This document shows positions 5,312 to 5,430 of a stretch of 5,430 nt of DNA, one piece after another. A program made the translations under genes and the position numbers. The stretch's first letter is position 1, and each line of letters opens with the position of its first letter. The stretch is from an uncultured Microbacteriaceae bacterium. Lineage in GTDB: Bacteria > Actinomycetota > Actinomycetes > Actinomycetales > Microbacteriaceae. The stretch is taken from assembly GCA_946481135.1 (NCBI GenBank), contig CAMLMQ010000193.1:1-5430 (forward strand), written 5' to 3'. The notes beneath the pieces were generated by a model. That model had not been told where the DNA came from, ran no database searches, and saw only the letters and a program-made list of their open reading frames with translations.

Positions 5312-5389
5312 TCAGTCTCTTCGCCAGAAGAGCGGATGCGCGCCCGGGCACCAGGGATTCCGGCATCCGCCGCGAGTCAGACAACTGAG
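5311..5389 (+). promoter_or_regulatory. rpsB leader, 3' part: potential three-way junction
   Basis: CTCAGT (5311-5316) pairs with ACTGAG (5384-5389), closing a junction that holds two further helices. These are CTCTTC-gcca-GAAGAG (5317-5332, 6 bp) and CGGATGC/GCATCCG (5333-5339 with 5363-5369, 7 bp, 8 bp if G5332 and C5370 join). The closing helix ends 3 nt before the ribosome binding site. A local TCAG-acaa-CTGA hairpin (5377-5388) competes with it. It fits an autoregulatory binding site for S2, by analogy with other ribosomal-protein leaders; binding is inference. Confidence 0.5.
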
Positions 5390-5392
5390 ATC

Positions 5393-5399
5393 AAAGGAG
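5393..5399 (+). promoter_or_regulatory. Ribosome binding site of rpsB
   Basis: AAAGGAG lies 7 bases before the ATG at 5407, near-ideal spacing, as expected for a highly translated ribosomal-protein gene. Confidence 0.85.
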
Positions 5400-5406
5400 T
5401 ACGGCC

Positions 5407-5430
5407 ATGGCCGTCGTCACCATCCGCCAG
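5407..5430 (+). CDS. rpsB: 30S ribosomal protein S2, N-terminus only (partial)
   Basis: Only eight codons are inside the window: MAVVTIRQ, the start I know for actinobacterial S2. The call rests on this peptide, the strong ribosome binding site and the xerC / M23 / rpsB neighbourhood seen widely in actinobacteria. S2 is a late-assembling protein of the 30S subunit; tsf (elongation factor Ts) would be expected just beyond the window. It is transcribed away from the RIO kinase gene. Confidence 0.92.

Overview
The window is high-GC, mostly coding DNA that reads as chromosomal core sequence from an actinomycete, most likely Microbacteriaceae. That placement rests on gene order, protein wording and GTG/TTG start use, without a database search. 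The conserved actinobacterial neighbourhood comM - dprA - xerC - M23-family gene - rpsB is present, with two extra members: a class III cyclic-nucleotide phosphodiesterase between dprA and xerC, and a bacterial RIO-family kinase between the M23 gene and rpsB. I see no tRNA, rRNA, CRISPR array, insertion sequence or prophage.

Plus strand, 1-3591: the C-terminal part of ComM (cut by the window start) overlaps DprA by an ATGA junction, so the two transformation/ssDNA-handling genes are translationally coupled. A 25-bp gap with a possible leaderless promoter leads to a phosphodiesterase resembling Mycobacterium tuberculosis Rv0805. After a strong Shine-Dalgarno sequence comes XerC, a tyrosine recombinase with all six expected active-site residues. 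An inverted repeat at 3605-3664 separates XerC from the convergent genes and probably ends transcription from both sides.

Minus strand, 5158-3678 (read right to left): a 19-codon small ORF with a strong ribosome binding site, the RIO kinase with a TTG start, an 88-bp gap with overlapping inverted repeats, and a secreted M23 (LytM-like) domain protein that keeps its metal ligands but lacks both catalytic histidines.

Right end: the largest non-coding stretch (5159-5406, 248 bp) is a divergent control region. It holds a candidate promoter for each direction, and a structured 5' leader of about 160 nt for rpsB (ribosomal protein S2), whose first 8 codons close the window. The leader contains two mutually exclusive hairpins followed by a potential three-way junction just ahead of the rpsB ribosome binding site. 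It is the most interesting non-coding signal here and fits an autoregulatory ribosomal-protein leader.
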